From NCBI GenBank assembly GCA_947561395.2, contig OX387183.1:31174853-31238852 (forward strand): DNA of 64,000 nt, in the 5' to 3' direction. Position numbers and translations under genes: made by a program. Below the pieces are notes generated by a model that had not been told where the DNA came from, ran no database searches, and saw only the letters and a list, made by a program, of their open reading frames with translations. This document shows positions 13,266-26,574 of this stretch, one piece after another. The number at the start of each line of letters is the position of its first letter. Position 1 is the first letter of the stretch. The stretch is from Buxus sempervirens (taxonomy: Eukaryota; Streptophyta; Magnoliopsida; Buxales; Buxaceae).

Positions 13266-14967
13266 AATAGTGCCCCTCTTGGCAAATCACTCCTTCATGG
13301 AGATAAATTTTATTTACTTTCCTTATGGCAAAGATACACTCCATTATAGAGAAAATTAATATGTAGAAAACATCTCCCTCATGGAGAAAGCCAATGTTTA
13401 TTAAAATTGTCAAATCCAAGAAATAGGCTCAATCTACCCAAATCTGTAAAAAAAAAAAACCTTCTTATTGTTCCAGAACTTAAAATATATTTAAAACATA
13501 CTTTTACAAATGTAGAAATCAACCAATTCACAAACAAATCAAATCTAAAGTTAAATTCTTTCTTGGAACCAAAACAAAAGCTATTTCAATAGAACGTACC
13601 CAAAATCTTGTAAAATTTTTATAAAATTATTTGGCCACTGAAAACCACTCATAAATACCCAAATCTTATTTATCCACGTGTTGGATTTGCCCAAAAATCA
13701 TTTTATAATTAAAATATGGAATAATTCCTCAAAAATCAGAAAATTGGGTTGGGCGCTTGACATGGACGCTCAACCCCTTGTGTCAAGCGGTCTATCAAAA
13801 TTCGTAGTAAAGAGGGTGCTCAATAGATCACTCAAGCGGTCTATCTAGCGGTCTAGAAACTAAGCAAAATATAAATGGCGCTCAACATGGGTGCTTGAGT
13901 GGTGTGTATAGCGCTCGTGTAAATTCGCAAATTCGGGGAAATCTTCAGAAATATGATTTTCTCGTAAATCTTCAAAAATTTATTTCTATCATTCCAGATC
14001 AATTCTAACTTGTCTAAATCATTATTTACATTGATAAAACATCTCAAACACAATTAATAACAAATCCTTGCTATGGCATCATGATTTTTCATCAATATCA
14101 AAGTAAACAGAAAAATCTAACGACAAGAACAAATATCTTTTTCCCATGGTTTAATCTCAATCAAATCCATCTAAAACATCACCAACATGTTTCTAAATCA
14201 TCACAAGTTCGAAGAACAAATTTTTATCGTCTAAACATTAAATCATGCAAGTTTGCTGAGAGAAGGGTTGCTACTTACCTCTTTTGCAAACCAAACAGAT
14301 TAAATCCTCAAGCTTTTTGATCTCTTCTTCACAGGACAGCAAAACCCCACGAAAATCCACACAAACACTGCACGATCAAGCCTTCTCTTTCTCCTCCTTC
14401 AGCCGTTCAAGCAACAATAGGGTTTTAGAAACTTTTCTCAATAATAACACAAATGTCCGAATCTACCAATCCTATTTAGAAGTTCCATATATTAGAAACT
14501 CTCCAAAGAATTCCATTCCATACAAACACACATGCACACCCATCTCTCCAATAATTTTAATTTTAATTTTAATTTAATTAATCATGATACCCTACAACAC
14601 CCACATATCATGCCTCATACACTTGACCAATCATATTAAAAATAAATACCAATATCTTTCTTACCTCATATCTCATGATCCAACCGTCGGATCAACTTCA
14701 AATTTTGGATTTACCTCCTCCACATGATTCCCTATTTAAATCAAATCTTTGATTAGCAATCAATCTCAATAAATTATAGATTAAAATTAATAATAATTCT
14801 GGAAAAATTCAAGGTATTACATATTTTCCAGTGTATATATTTAATTGGATTGGTATTCCCACTTGTTGGATAGTTGCAGTTGATTGGATTGTATGCGCCA
14901 ACCCCCTCGTGTATCTCGGTTGGGTGATCTGCATTGATCGTAGGTGGAGGGAATGGTGACCGTGTAT

Positions 14968-15878
14968 TATAATACCCTGAATTTTTCCAGAATTAAATAT
15001 TAATTTTAATCTGTAATTTATTGGGATTAATTGCTAATTAGAGATATGATTTAAATAGAGAATCATGTGGAGGAGGTAAATCCAGAATTTGAAGTTGATC
15101 CGATGGTTGGATCATGAGATATGAGGTAAAGAGGATATAAAGCAATTATCTTTAATTTTATTGATCAAGTGTATAGAGCATGATGTAGTGGCATGTATTG
15201 GATCGTATTTTAATTAAATAAAAATAATAATATAGAGAGAATGGGCATGCGTTTATTTATGGGGAAGAGATTATTTGTTTTGGGAAACTCCTAATAGAAT
15301 TAGACTTGGACTTTTGGGTTATTATTGAGAAAAGTTTCTAAAAACCCTATTGTTGCTTGGATGGCTGAAGGAGGAGAAAGAGAAGGCTGGATCATGTAGT
15401 GTTTGTGTGGATTTTCATGGGGTTTTGCTATGGTGTTGAAGAAGAGATCAAAGCTTGAAGTTTTACTTGGTTTGGTTTGCGAAAAGAGGTAAGTAGCAAC
15501 CTTTACATGGCGAAAACTTGCATGATTTAATGTTTAGACGATAAACATATTGTTCTTCGAATTTGTGATGATTTAGAAGCATGTTGATAATGTTTTAGAT
15601 CGATTTGATTGAGGTTTAAACCATGGAAAAATATATTTGTTCTTATCGTTAGATTTCTTTGTTAACTTTGATATTGATGAAAAATCATGATTCCACAGTA
15701 AGGATTTGTTATTAATTGTGTTTGAGATGTTTTATTAAGTGTAAATAATGATTTAGACAAGTTAGAATTGATCTGGAATAATAGAAATAAATTTTTGAAG
15801 ATTTACGAGAAAAATCGGATTTTTGAAAATTTCCCAGAATTTGCGAATTTACATGAGCACTACATACACTGCTCGAGC
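14968..15878 (+). mobile_element. Family-1 LTR copy F, forward, 5' half
   Basis: It starts at 14968 with TATAATACCCTGAATTTTTCC, where TA replaces the usual TG. The 910 bp to 15878 match the reverse complement of copy B (13905-14821) closely along their length. Donor GTAAGTAGCAAC is at 15489, and the word block begins near 15853. It stops where copy G begins. Its 3' half is not found in the window. It could be an independent insertion cut by G, or an inverted duplication of part of copy B. Confidence 0.75.
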
Positions 15879-16766
15879 TGCAACACCTTAGAAAATTAAT
15901 AGGGGTATTTTATTTTTTTTCTAAATAATATAATTAATTAATTAAATTCCTAATAGGCTTAAAATTTAATTGGAATTAGTTTAGGTTTAATTTGAATCTA
16001 GATATGTAGTTTAATCATAATTAAGAGAGGAAAGGGTATTTTAGTAATAATATATTTTAGGGAGTCATGATTTAGTAAATAAATTAAGTTAAAGTGGAAT
16101 TAGCTATTATTTAAATTATTAAATAAAATAATTACGAAAATTGGGTTTTAAGTAGTTGTTTGGAATTCTAATAGAATTGGGTAACTTAATAATTTTAATT
16201 CAATTAGGAAATCTAACACTCTATTATAAATACTAGATTAGGATTTATTATTAGAACTTTTTATCAACCCTAGAAGGGAGCTTGGGCATTGGAGAATTTG
16301 GAGAAGATGATTTGAAAAATCTGTGGAGAAATTCTTCAAAAGGTAGGTAGATCATAGACTTGATTTCCTTTGGAAACTTTATATTATAGAATGAGTTGAT
16401 AAATTATGTATTAGTATCATTCAAAATCTTCTTATTTGTTTTCATCAATTGAAACAAGTAAAATAATTGTAACATGATGAAATCTACATGAAGTTTGCAT
16501 CTAATTATTTAGAAGGAAACTGATAAAAGTATGGTGTAATGGATTTGATGATTAAAGCATTGTGTAAATTCTATAGATGGAGTGGTTCGGATGGTATTTG
16601 GTTTCTTGGAACAATAATAGTTAATTGATGAACTTAGATTTAGAATTATTTAATCAAGTTGTTTATTAATTTCAGTTTTCAGTAGATTATTTATCTTCAA
16701 GATTTACCTATTGTGATTGATACCTTGAGAATTATTGATGAGAGAAAATAAGCGTGGTTACCGTAT
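15879..16766 (+). mobile_element. Family-1 LTR copy G, forward, 5' third
   Basis: A TGCAACACCTTAG terminus at 15879 is followed by AT-rich U3, a TATA box (TATAAATAC, 16225-16233) and a donor-like AGGTAGGTAG near 16343. It is more diverged from the other copies than they are from each other. It ends where reverse copy H starts at 16767. No 3' portion is recognised downstream. Confidence 0.6.
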
Positions 16767-17081
16767 TGTAACACCCCAAATCCGGGTTACGAAATGAAAC
16801 CGTAATCCGATTCTGGAATGTTAGTCAAAATCATAGGATCTATACCACAGTAATGGAAAACATGAATCTAATATGATCCAACAAAAAACCATCAATATCA
16901 GAGTCAACTAATCACAATCACCAATCCAAATGAATTCATATCAAGTATCAATACAACTACTCACAATATCAAGATAAAATCCTATTATAAGTCTATACAA
17001 ATCAATAATACGACAACTACTCCACGTAGTAGTCCTCCTCTCTATACTCTGAAAAATCATCAGCATTATCTACCCGCGTAG

Positions 17082-19344
17082 TGTAACGCCTCGGATCCGT
17101 GTTGTTCAATAAAGATATAGCACGTCTCACGGAGTGTTAGGTAAGGATTTTAATTATTTGTGATTGCTGGATAATCACCTAAACTAAACCATATCAGAGT
17201 GCACAATCATACTTTATTTAAGAATTCAATATTCAACTTAACTAAGATCAAATGGTTCAACCTCAAACTACTTTATTACACCTCAAAAGTTCAATTCAAA
17301 AATAACCTACAGGTCTAAGGAATGTAATAGTAATCTTCCTCCCTATATGTCTCAGTCGGATCTACCCCAGTAGTCGCCTCACTTTGAGTATTTGAAAACA
17401 AAACAAAAACAAAAGAGTGAGATACGAATATCTCAGCGAGTAGCATATGCATGCAGAAAATAGTTAACACAGTTCAAATTTATGCATCGATAAATAACCA
17501 GTACGATTAAGCAACCAATACAAGCTCCAAGTTTAAATCCAAAACCAATAATCATTTCCAATCACATTTCAATTCAATACCGACAACACATCGATTGGTC
17601 AATGTCATGACTATTGTTAAGTTGATAAATTAACATGCCAAGTAGACACTCCACACCTCCATGTACACAGTTCCGGCCTACTCAGGGTTTCGGAAACTCT
17701 GAAATGACGGTCTACTCAAGGTTTCGTCATCCAATGCTGGCCTATTCCCCGGGTTTCGGCATTGACAACCAGGCTTACTCAGGGTTTCTGGTTGCTCTAC
17801 ACCGGTCGTGGCAATACACAAGGCCATGCAATTACAACAACCAACAATAACATTACATTACTAAGCTTAAGCATGGATCCAGGACAAGTTAAACCAAAAT
17901 AGCAAACCATCGTATAATCTCAACTCTGACATCACAATAAAACAATACGTTTAACATCATGTATAACTCAACACAGCTCACCACATGTTCCTCTGGACCA
18001 GAACAGTACCTCATGTACTTTTAGTATTTACTCAAATCTCATAACACATGACCATTGGTAATAAAACCCATTTACTCACACCAAGAGAAATCTTTACAAT
18101 ACATTTCAGAACTTACAATTAAGTAAACCAGGTTAAATAAATTCTCAAACAAGTACAGTGTATAAACAAAGAGAAAACTAAATCATGAACTCCTAGTGTT
18201 AGGAACAGTAACATCAACTACCGATAGCCCTAAAATTCACCTTGGAAGCTCCTAAGAATTACCAGAAATTCCACTTGATATTCTTAGAGTATTTGAATAG
18301 GTAATAGTATTTCTAAAATCCTAAACAAGTCATTAGTTAAGTGATTGAACCCTCAAATCATCAAAATCTAGCTTGCTTTGGTCAAAAATCCCTCCCGGCA
18401 AAATATTGGGGCTTGCACTGACCTCTGGCGCTTGGCGTAAGGTCGGCGATAGGTCATTAGTAGAGACTGCACGTTGCGCTTAGTCAAATTACACTAGGCG
18501 AGAGCTAGGCGCGAGATAGGCGTTAAGGAAATTAGGTCTCGCGCTTAAGTAAACCACTCGGCGTGAGATGGGCGCGAGCTTGGCAGTAAGGAGAAATCGG
18601 TCTCTCGCCGACTAAATCTAGTTGGCGCTAGGTAGGAGCCAACCCGGCGGATACCCCTTATGATTTTTCAACTCTCTGTTAATTCAAGATCTCCATGACT
18701 GACTGAAATTTTTATGTCTGTAACAATTTTCCTAGCCTCCTACTATCCCCAGAAAACGTTTAAATGAGTTTCGAAATTATTCTAAACACATTAATATTTA
18801 TCTCTAACAATCCTTAAAAAAACTCACGCTCGAAATGTATTTTCCAGAATCATATGCAACTCGACCAAACTCACAGATCAAATCCAAAACCCAGTTTTAA
18901 AACGATGCTACTCACCTCTTGCATTCTTAAATCCCTGCAACAGCAACTACTTGAATCTGAAAAACCCTCAGTCGATCACCAACAGTCGCTTGTCTGCTTG
19001 CTATCGTCGCCCACTTGCTCCTTTGTTCGCAAGAGGAAAACTCTTCTGAAAACCTTGATTCGAACACACAGATCGGCAGGAAAAACTAACAATCTTCTTC
19101 TCTTCCAAAAACCTAGATGAATCGCCGCAATCATCTTCAACACAAATATACGAGTATTGCAAACCCTACGAATCTAATTCCTTAAGTATTTATACTTACC
19201 ATACTTATATTGCTGCTCGACGAGTTTTGAAAATCCCTGATTCCGTACATGCTCTCCCACCGAAACTTTTTACATACACACAGGTTATTAAGCTTATTCT
19301 TCCAAATAAAAATAAAAACACGTAGAAAATATCGGGGTTTTATA
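17082..19344 (-). mobile_element. Family-1 solo LTR copy I, reverse
   Basis: The termini are TGTAACGCCTCGGATCCG and AATATCGGGGTTTTATA, flanked by CGTAG on both sides (17077-17081 and 19345-19349). Length is 2263 bp. CTACTCAGGGTTTC minisatellite units fill 17640-17810 and produce the proline/serine-rich frame 17635-17850, which is not a gene. The word block of GGCGCGAG / TTGGCG units is at 18405-18650. A reverse TATA box is at 19186-19195 and the reverse donor near 18910. Confidence 0.92.
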
Positions 19345-19885
19345 CGTAGTATTATCCTCACCAGGATCTGAAAACAAAACAAAACCGAATGAGATACAAA
19401 TATCCCAGCAAGTAGCACATACATGCTCAAATATAGTTATATAGTTCTAAATCATGAATTAGTCATAAAGCATATAACAGCGATGATAACACAGTTAATC
19501 CAAATAATTTGAGTAATCATGTTCACAAAACAATTTACATAAGAAGATTCTCAATAATCCAGCAAGTAAATCCAATCAGCAGTATTCATTCAAATCATTA
19601 AGTTACAGTAGGACTCATGAAATAAGACTGCCTTTAACTAGGGTAATATCAACGTCCACTATGCTACCTCTTGGCTTATGTGCGAAGTCAAGTACACGAT
19701 CATTGTCTTATTGCGGGAGAACCCAACCAGTACAACGAAGGATTGGCATGTACCATTTAGTCATAGTCCGAGTACACGATAAAATGAAGGAAAGCCGCAA
19801 CCCACCAGTACAGAGAAGGCATCATCGAGTACACGATGGAACGCGTGCGTGAACAAAGAATTACAACTAGAAAAGAATAATGCTT

Positions 19886-22173
19886 TGTAACGCCCCGGAT
19901 CCGAGTCACATGAAAACCCGTAACTCGTATCCAAAGGTTAATATAAATAACAGGATCGCACTACCAGAGTAAGGAAAACATGAATTAAATAATGCTATGT
20001 AACAGAGTGCGTTAAAATAATCCCAAAGTAAAACTAACATGACCCAATTTCACTACCCGCAATTACCGGCTCTCCATATGTATCTGAAAAACAAACAGAA
20101 ATAAAAGAGTGAGATACGAATATCTCAGCGAGTAGCACATGCATACAGCAATACACATCTTCTAGTTGTAAATTTATGATCGAATAATCATACGAGAAAA
20201 CAAGAATAACCCGGTGAAATCTGCGTAAACCCTTTTAAAATTTGTTTGACCCAAGGGTCTAGGAAACAATTTAAACTATACGAAATTAACATCGGTAATT
20301 CCTTCGTCAACAAAACTCCGATCAGTTCCAGAAACTATATCATTATAACCATGCTCCAAGAAGGACAAATTCCCCTATTTATTCCATAGTACCTAAAACA
20401 GACAAATGAATAATAAATTCACATGGTCAATGTCATACAAATATTTGATTAGTTAATCAACATGCCAGAGCGACCTCCACACCTCCATGTATACAGTTCC
20501 GGCCTACTCAGGGTTTCGTCATCCAATGTCGGCCTACTTAGGGTTTCGACATTGACAACCAGGCCTACTCAGGGTTTTTGGCTGCTCTACACCAATCGTG
20601 GCAACACTCCATGGCCATGCCATTACTCCAATAAAATAAAAGCATCCCATTACTAAGCTTAGACTCTGGATCCAGGACAAGCTAAACCAAAACAGTAAAA
20701 CATCGTATAATCTCAATTCCAACATCAAAGTAAAACCATTCATTCCACATCATGTATATCTCATCACAGTTCATCACCTGTCCCTCTGGACCAAGCAGTA
20801 TCTCAATACTTTCAGTATTTTCTTATTTCCGCAACCCATGCCATTTAAATACAAAACACAGTTATTTATACAAAGACAATACATTCAGAATTTTCCAAAC
20901 AAGTGAAACTAGAAGTCAATAATTTCTCAATCAGAACAGTGTATAAATTCGAGGAGAAAACAAACTAGGAACTCCTAGTGTTTTGGTATCCAGCACAACA
21001 TATACAAATAACCTAAACTCAACCTTAGAAGCCTTTAAGAATTTGCCACTAGAATTCCCCTAGGAATTTAATAAGAAATGCAGGTTCCAAGGTTCCCAAA
21101 CAAGTGACTTGTTAAGTGGTATAAACCTCAAGACATCAAAATCGCCCTTGGTTCAGTCAAGAATCAATTTCGGTAAGTTAAATTGGGTATGCGCTCACTT
21201 CCTGAAGTGAGCGCCAGTCGGCGGATAGGAAACAGACAAAATTTGACTATGCGCTCACTCGACACTAAGTAAGCGCGAGCTGAGCGAGAAAAGGGCGCGA
21301 GATGGGCGCCGGCTTCGCGCGAGACTCGCGCATGGTTTTTAAGTGCGAGTGAGCTGAGCGCCAAGTGGGTGCCAGCTCGGCGGATAGTAGTGTTTCAATA
21401 GGGCACCTACCTCCTAAGTGAGCGCGAGTGGGCGCCAACTCGGCGGATACCCACAGCGATTTTTGGGTTTCTGTTATTTCGAGATCTCTATGTCTGGCCG
21501 ATTTGTTTCGGTCTGTAATTGTTCCAATACACTCCCAATGTTCCCAGAATACTTCCCAACCAGTTTTGGATTTAATCTAAACACATTTAATTTCAAGTTG
21601 AATTTCAATCTTATGTTCGGACTCATGGTATTCCAGAAAACCCAGAAAACTCACAATACAACCATGCAATCAAAATACATCACGAATAAACTAAAACCTC
21701 AGTTGTAAATCAGTGCTACTCACTTAGTATTGAAAACATTCTTCAAGCTTCCGGCCATTCTTGGTGGATTTCATCTCGAGACGTAAGCTGCTTGGCTGCT
21801 GCCCTAATTTTTCTCCAGAGCAACAACCTTTCCCCAAATCTCCGAAAATTTTATAGGAGTTACCTATTTATAGACACCGCCAGGGTTTAACCTAATTCAC
21901 CCTTAACCCTCGGAATCCCCTTTCTACCCCTCATTAATGTAGGGCTTTCACGGGTTTTAACTATTGACCAATTTCTATTTATTTCCGGTTCGAATATGAC
22001 TTACATATTAATATTTCACCTCATTCTCTTTAAAAACTAATGACCACCAATTTCTTGTAAAAATAAATTTGATTTAACCTGTCCATAAATCCATATGTTC
22101 ATACTTTTGCATATATTTTTATTTTATTATTATTATTATTATTATTTTTTTTACTCAAAACTGGGGTTTTACA
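19886..22173 (-). mobile_element. Family-1 solo LTR copy J, reverse
   Basis: The termini are TGTAACGCCCCGGATCCGAG and ACTGGGGTTTTACA. TGCTT flanks both sides (19881-19885 and 22174-22178). Length is 2288 bp. CTACTCAGGGTTTC units lie at 20465-20600, and the GCGCGAG / GGCGGATA word block at 21185-21460. A reverse TATA box is at 21863-21873 and a TTA microsatellite at 22124-22146. Frames at 20462-20656, 20534-20743 and 21418-21708 are repeat by-products. Confidence 0.93.
22124..22146. repeat. (TTA)n microsatellite
   Basis: About seven TTA units followed by a T run, near the right end of reverse LTR copy J. Confidence 0.9.
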
Positions 22174-22307
22174 TGCTTCTCATTATCTAGTTCCCAAATG
22201 GATCCACATTGAGCTATGCCCACTAGACTCTAAAAACATAAAACCAAGTACGATGTCCAGCATGCACAACTCATCTTAATCTTAATCATCTCATCCCGAG
22301 TACACGG

Positions 22308-25282
22308 TGTAAGACCCCAAATTTTCACATAATAAATAAATAAATAATAAATAAAAGAAATATTAGTTTAAGTCCTAGTTGAAATAAAAAGTGAAGATTA
22401 AAGGGTAAGTAATTCAAATAAGTAGTAAGTTGTAAATAAAGAAGGAATCTTGAAGAAATTAGCCAAAAAGGGTAAAAGGGTATTTTGGTAATTTTCAGAA
22501 AAGGGTAATTAATAAATAAAGCATTAAATAATAACTCGGAATAGAAAATAGAAGAAAATAATTTATTTAGATAAGTTAGAAATTAAAAGGAATTAATAAA
22601 AGCCCAAATGAGGAAAAAGGGTAATTAGGAGATTTCAAGTCTTAATTTGGAGAGAATAAGGTTTTATGTGACATTAAGGTTTAATTAATTATTATGCACG
22701 AAAATAGGTTGTAAGTAGGAGTTTAGATGATAAGAGGTTTAATTAATAATGTTTTAGTAGAAAAATAGAAGGTGGAGAAAAAGTAGGAATTAATTAGAAT
22801 GGGTTAGACTTTAATTAGACCTTGGTTAGGTTAGCCCAAATTAAAGTAGCCTATTAGGGTTGGTTTAGGACTTCTAAAGCCTAATATAAGTAGGAGATTA
22901 AGATTAGACAGGAGAGAATTTTCGTGGGTTTATTATTGAGAGAAAAGAGGGAGAGAAAGGAAGAAGGCTGCTAATGGAGATGTTTGACCAGCCATCATCA
23001 AATTATGATCGGGGAAAATCCGTACGGTGGATCGCCTTTAAATTTGGAGGTTTTGATCTTCACTGATGGAACTACAATATGTACGGTGAAGATTTGAATT
23101 GGGAAACTATAGCATGGTGCATTTGGGAGCAAAAGTTAGGTCCAGAATTAAAAGCTTCAATGGAAGAAGGATTTTAGCTTATAAGGCAAGTAGTAACCCT
23201 TAGAAAACTAGAGGAACTGCATGATTTTGTTTTCTGTGATTTCATATGGTTTGAATGGATTAGTTGGAACTGTATTTACATGGAATCAAAGTGCTTATAT
23301 TTTAATGTTTGGTATTCTTGATGGATTTGTCAAAGTAAAGAAGAAAACTTAGTTTGATTATGCAAATAAATGTAGGAGGGTATTTAATTAATAAGAATTA
23401 ATCTAGAAGGCTTTAGGTATGTTTTAGAATTTTAGTAGATTAATTTAGATCAAGGAAACATATAGCAAAAACCTAAAAATCCGAACTTTGTAAATCTGGA
23501 AATTTCTGTTAAAATTTGCACGAGTGCCTAGGATCACTCAGGATCGCCTAGCCTTGTAGAGGTAGGCGATCTAAGCAAAATTTGTAGATTTTGTAATACA
23601 AATAAATATCCAACAATTTTTCTGATTAGTTAAGCATATTAGCATCTTTATAGGGACCTAATTAAGGTATAAAAATTATAAAATTAAATTGGAAAAACTA
23701 ACCAATAAATTGAAGGTTATAATGAAAGGTTTGTTCGTAAAAGGGTCAAATGGTATGGGATATTGATATAAATAATATTACTGGAATTTATAGGATAAAA
23801 ACACTTTCCTAAACTTTATTTCAGGTCTGTAGGACATGCTGGAGAATAAAAATACAGAAAAACTAAATCGAAACTATCTTAGGTGTGAAGATAGGAAATT
23901 GGATTCTAACAAAGGGATTAATTAAAGGAAACTCTAAGTAAGATTTGATTTACTTTATTTGAGCTTTCAATATTAATGTTGACTACTGGAATTGCATAAA
24001 CTCTGAGTTTTATCAAACATATGATACATGAGTTTTATTTTGAATATAATTGGGAAATTGCGTATGTTATTCTGAAAAAGCTTTTAATTGGATTTGTAAG
24101 GATTGAATCATGGTTTTCCCATGGAATGGAATACTTGGGTATGGATTGGTATGTGGTATGATGTTGTTCACTTTACTTTTACGGTTGGGTGATACTGCTT
24201 CTGTGGTTGAGTTGATACTAGCTTTTACGGTAGAGATGGGTAATCCTCTGTGTAGAGATGTGTAATCCTTTACGAGTAAAAGTGTGTATGCCTCCTACAG
24301 TAGTGTGTCCTCCTGTATGTGGTTTTATCGTGGTTTGTGTCAGTGGGCTTAGCTGTATATGGATCCATAGTTTTGGCTGGTTAGCTAAGTGGTATTTAGT
24401 TTGGGTTAAGTTACTCCTATATGCGAGCGCTCTTCCCTTGCAAGTTAGTTTGCTCTGGGAAAGTCCTATGTCTGGAGGGACACCCGGTGTGCCGCTGGTG
24501 ATTCCCTGTACATGTGGATAAGCTACCATCTCCATGTATTGATTTTGGTGCTGCATGCTGGTGGTACATGCTAACTCTATTGAGTTCGTGCGTAATAAGT
24601 CGGTGACTACAACTCTTGTCTATAGTTGCGCTGAATCGGGCTTGAGTATCATCAAGTAGCACTACCCCTAAGCCGCACGGTGGTATAGCAGTTAGTTGAG
24701 TGTCATCTCAAATACTTATCATCTTTGTGAGTCCTGCAATGACACGTGTTTTATTGCTTTCATCGGTTTTACCTTGATAACATCTAATTGTTGGTATTTA
24801 TACATGATTATCTATTTAATCGCTTTATTGGGAATTTCCATGGATCTTATCGTTGATTAATCGAATACCTCATGACTATTTGCTTACATTGGACTGTTTC
24901 TAATTACATGCACCTGCTACTTGTTGAGATGTAAATCTCACTCCATTTTCTCCTATTTTTCAGGTTGCTTGGAGAGATCGCGAAGATGGGGTTTTATTTG
25001 ATGGGTAGAATTGTAATCGATATAAATGTTCACATGTTGATTAGATAAATGTGATTGTAAAATGAATTGAATATATTGATTAAAGAATTGTTTTTTTATT
25101 TGGCCACCAGAACTCTGATGTAATTAATAAGTTTAAAATTATTGTGAATCGTAGTTTGTATTTGACCCCAGCTTCGTGGTAACACCACGAGTTTGGTTGT
25201 TGAACCGGACTTGGGTTGTTACAGTAGCGAACTGGGTTCGGGTTGGTGCCGGTTTGCACTGACCCGGGTTCGGGGCGTTACA
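22308..25282 (+). mobile_element. Family-1 solo LTR copy K, forward
   Basis: The termini are TGTAAGACCCCAAATTTTC and GGGTTCGGGGCGTTACA, with CACGG on both sides (22303-22307 and 25283-25287). Length is 2975 bp. TATAAGTAGG is at 22885-22894, and a donor-like GGCAAGTAGTAACC near 23187. The word block at 23517-23575 is built on GATCGCCTA. TATGGATCCATA is at 24358-24369. The acceptor CCTATTTTTCAGGT lies near 24962. Short frames around 24.2-24.6 kb lie in the variable repeat and have no recognisable domain. Confidence 0.93.
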
Positions 25283-26574
25283 CACGGGGCATCTCTAAAC
25301 ACACAGATGTATCAACATCCCAAGTACATGGGGCGTCCCCGAGTACACGAAGGAAAACCAAATCAGAAATCAAACCTCAATCTTAGGATTAATATAAACC
25401 TCGAAACTCTGGAAATATCTCATAATAATTGAAAACAATGCAAGTCTTTCCACAAAGTCAAGTTATTCCAAAAACAATCCAAAATAGAGTTCAAAATGCT
25501 AATTTTTCCAAATATGACCAAAAAAGCAATTTCAGAAGTTTATTTATCTACAACATGATTAATTACAATGATCTCATATAAGAAAGTACTTATAATCTTT
25601 CCAATCTAAAGTGGAACCTCAAAACACCCTTTTTAGAACCACAAAATAGACTATATTGAAGAAATAAGTGGCCAAATATTTAATAAAAGTCCTTTTATGT
25701 AATTTGCCTTTGGAAACACCTTAAGAATGATCTCTATGATATGTTACAAGTGGTGGAATCAAAATAAACTCATTCGATAATAATTTGGAACCAAAAGTCT
25801 CTCAAAAACCCATTTTAGTGGAATGTGCACAAATTCTTTGTTAAATTGAATTATAAGATAAATCTTGTGCAAATACTTTCTAAATACCTAAATCTTATTT
25901 GTACATAGGTTGGATTTGATTAAAAACCAATCCGTAGTAAAAATATCATTAAATTGGAAAATCAAGAATTTCTATCATGGGCGCTCGACATGGCACTCGA
26001 GCGTCTTTACAGGCATTTGTATTAACAAAATACAAATAGCCAATGCTCGGCATAACGCTCGAGTGTTATGCTGGATGCTCGGCTTACCTGGAGTTTTCAA
26101 TTTTCGGGTTCTGACAATTTTAAATTACACAGGTGGGCACTTGGGATGGCACTCGAGCGCGATTCCAGGCGCTCGGCAAAAATCTCAGTTCACGAACAGA
26201 AATGCAATTTCTCTGATTTTTCAATATTTAAACTACCAATTCATGTCTCAATCAATCTAAATCAATGTAATTACTTTCTAAATCATTAATAGAAGTTTCC
26301 TAGCTGAATAAACATTCACTAAACACAATCATAGATCAGATCCATCAAATTTCTATATTCCAAACTCAAAACTCATAAAATCAGTATTTAACACCTCAGA
26401 TTTAATTTCTCATGCGATTAATTCAAATTTTTCCAATGGAAATTCATTTTGAAAGGTGCTACTTACATATTAGGGCAAAACACAACTTTGCCTAATACGT
26501 AGAGGACGAAGGAGAGAAGAGCTCAAGGTTTGCAAAAAGAGAAGGAGAAAAAGTGAAGAAGGGGAAAGCCTTGG

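Larger units (their letters stand above)
3458..14821 (-). mobile_element. Family-1 LTR copy B, reverse, holding copies C and E
   Basis: The left terminus TGTAGCGCCCCAAATCCGG is at 3458; the right terminus AAATTCAAGGTATTACA ends at 14821. Its own DNA is 3458-4335, 10093-10260 and 13271-14821, about 2.6 kb, a normal family-1 length. The flanks AATTG and TATTT agree at only three of five bases, so the target duplication is decayed or misread. The GGATCCAT box is at 10120-10131, and the word block (GCGCTTGA / GCTCAAC variants) at 13745-13920. The 3' splice-site equivalent lies near 3868. Its U3 half is almost identical to copy F in the opposite orientation. Confidence 0.8.
730..14967 (+). mobile_element. 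Family-1 LTR copy A, forward, split by copy B
   Basis: The 5' terminus TGTAGAATCCTGGATTTTCC begins at 730, preceded by AAGAG. A TATA box lies at 1366-1374, a weakened donor (GCAAGTAGCA) near 1724, and a palindromic word block built on CTCGAGCGC at 2042-2225. The TATGGATCCATA box is at 3041-3052. A minisatellite of GTGTATCTCRACG / CATGTATCTTGG units fills 3090-3430. Copy B interrupts it at 3458-14821 and about 146 bp resume at 14822-14967, where copy F begins. Its 3' end is not seen in this window, so the right boundary given is only where the recognisable piece stops. Confidence 0.7.
16767..26480 (-). mobile_element. Family-1 LTR copy H, reverse, holding I, J and K; right end lost
   Basis: It starts TGTAACACCCCAAATCCGGG at 16767. 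Its own pieces are 16767-17081, 19350-19885, 22179-22307 and 25288 to about 26480. Joining across copy K restores the GTACACGGGGCATC minisatellite phase, which supports the reconstruction. A CTCGAGCG word block is at 25975-26180, and the reverse donor (GGTGCTACTTAC) near 26455. The remaining U3 and the right terminus are missing: the sequence switches to forward-oriented LTR DNA near 26.48 kb. Confidence 0.75.
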
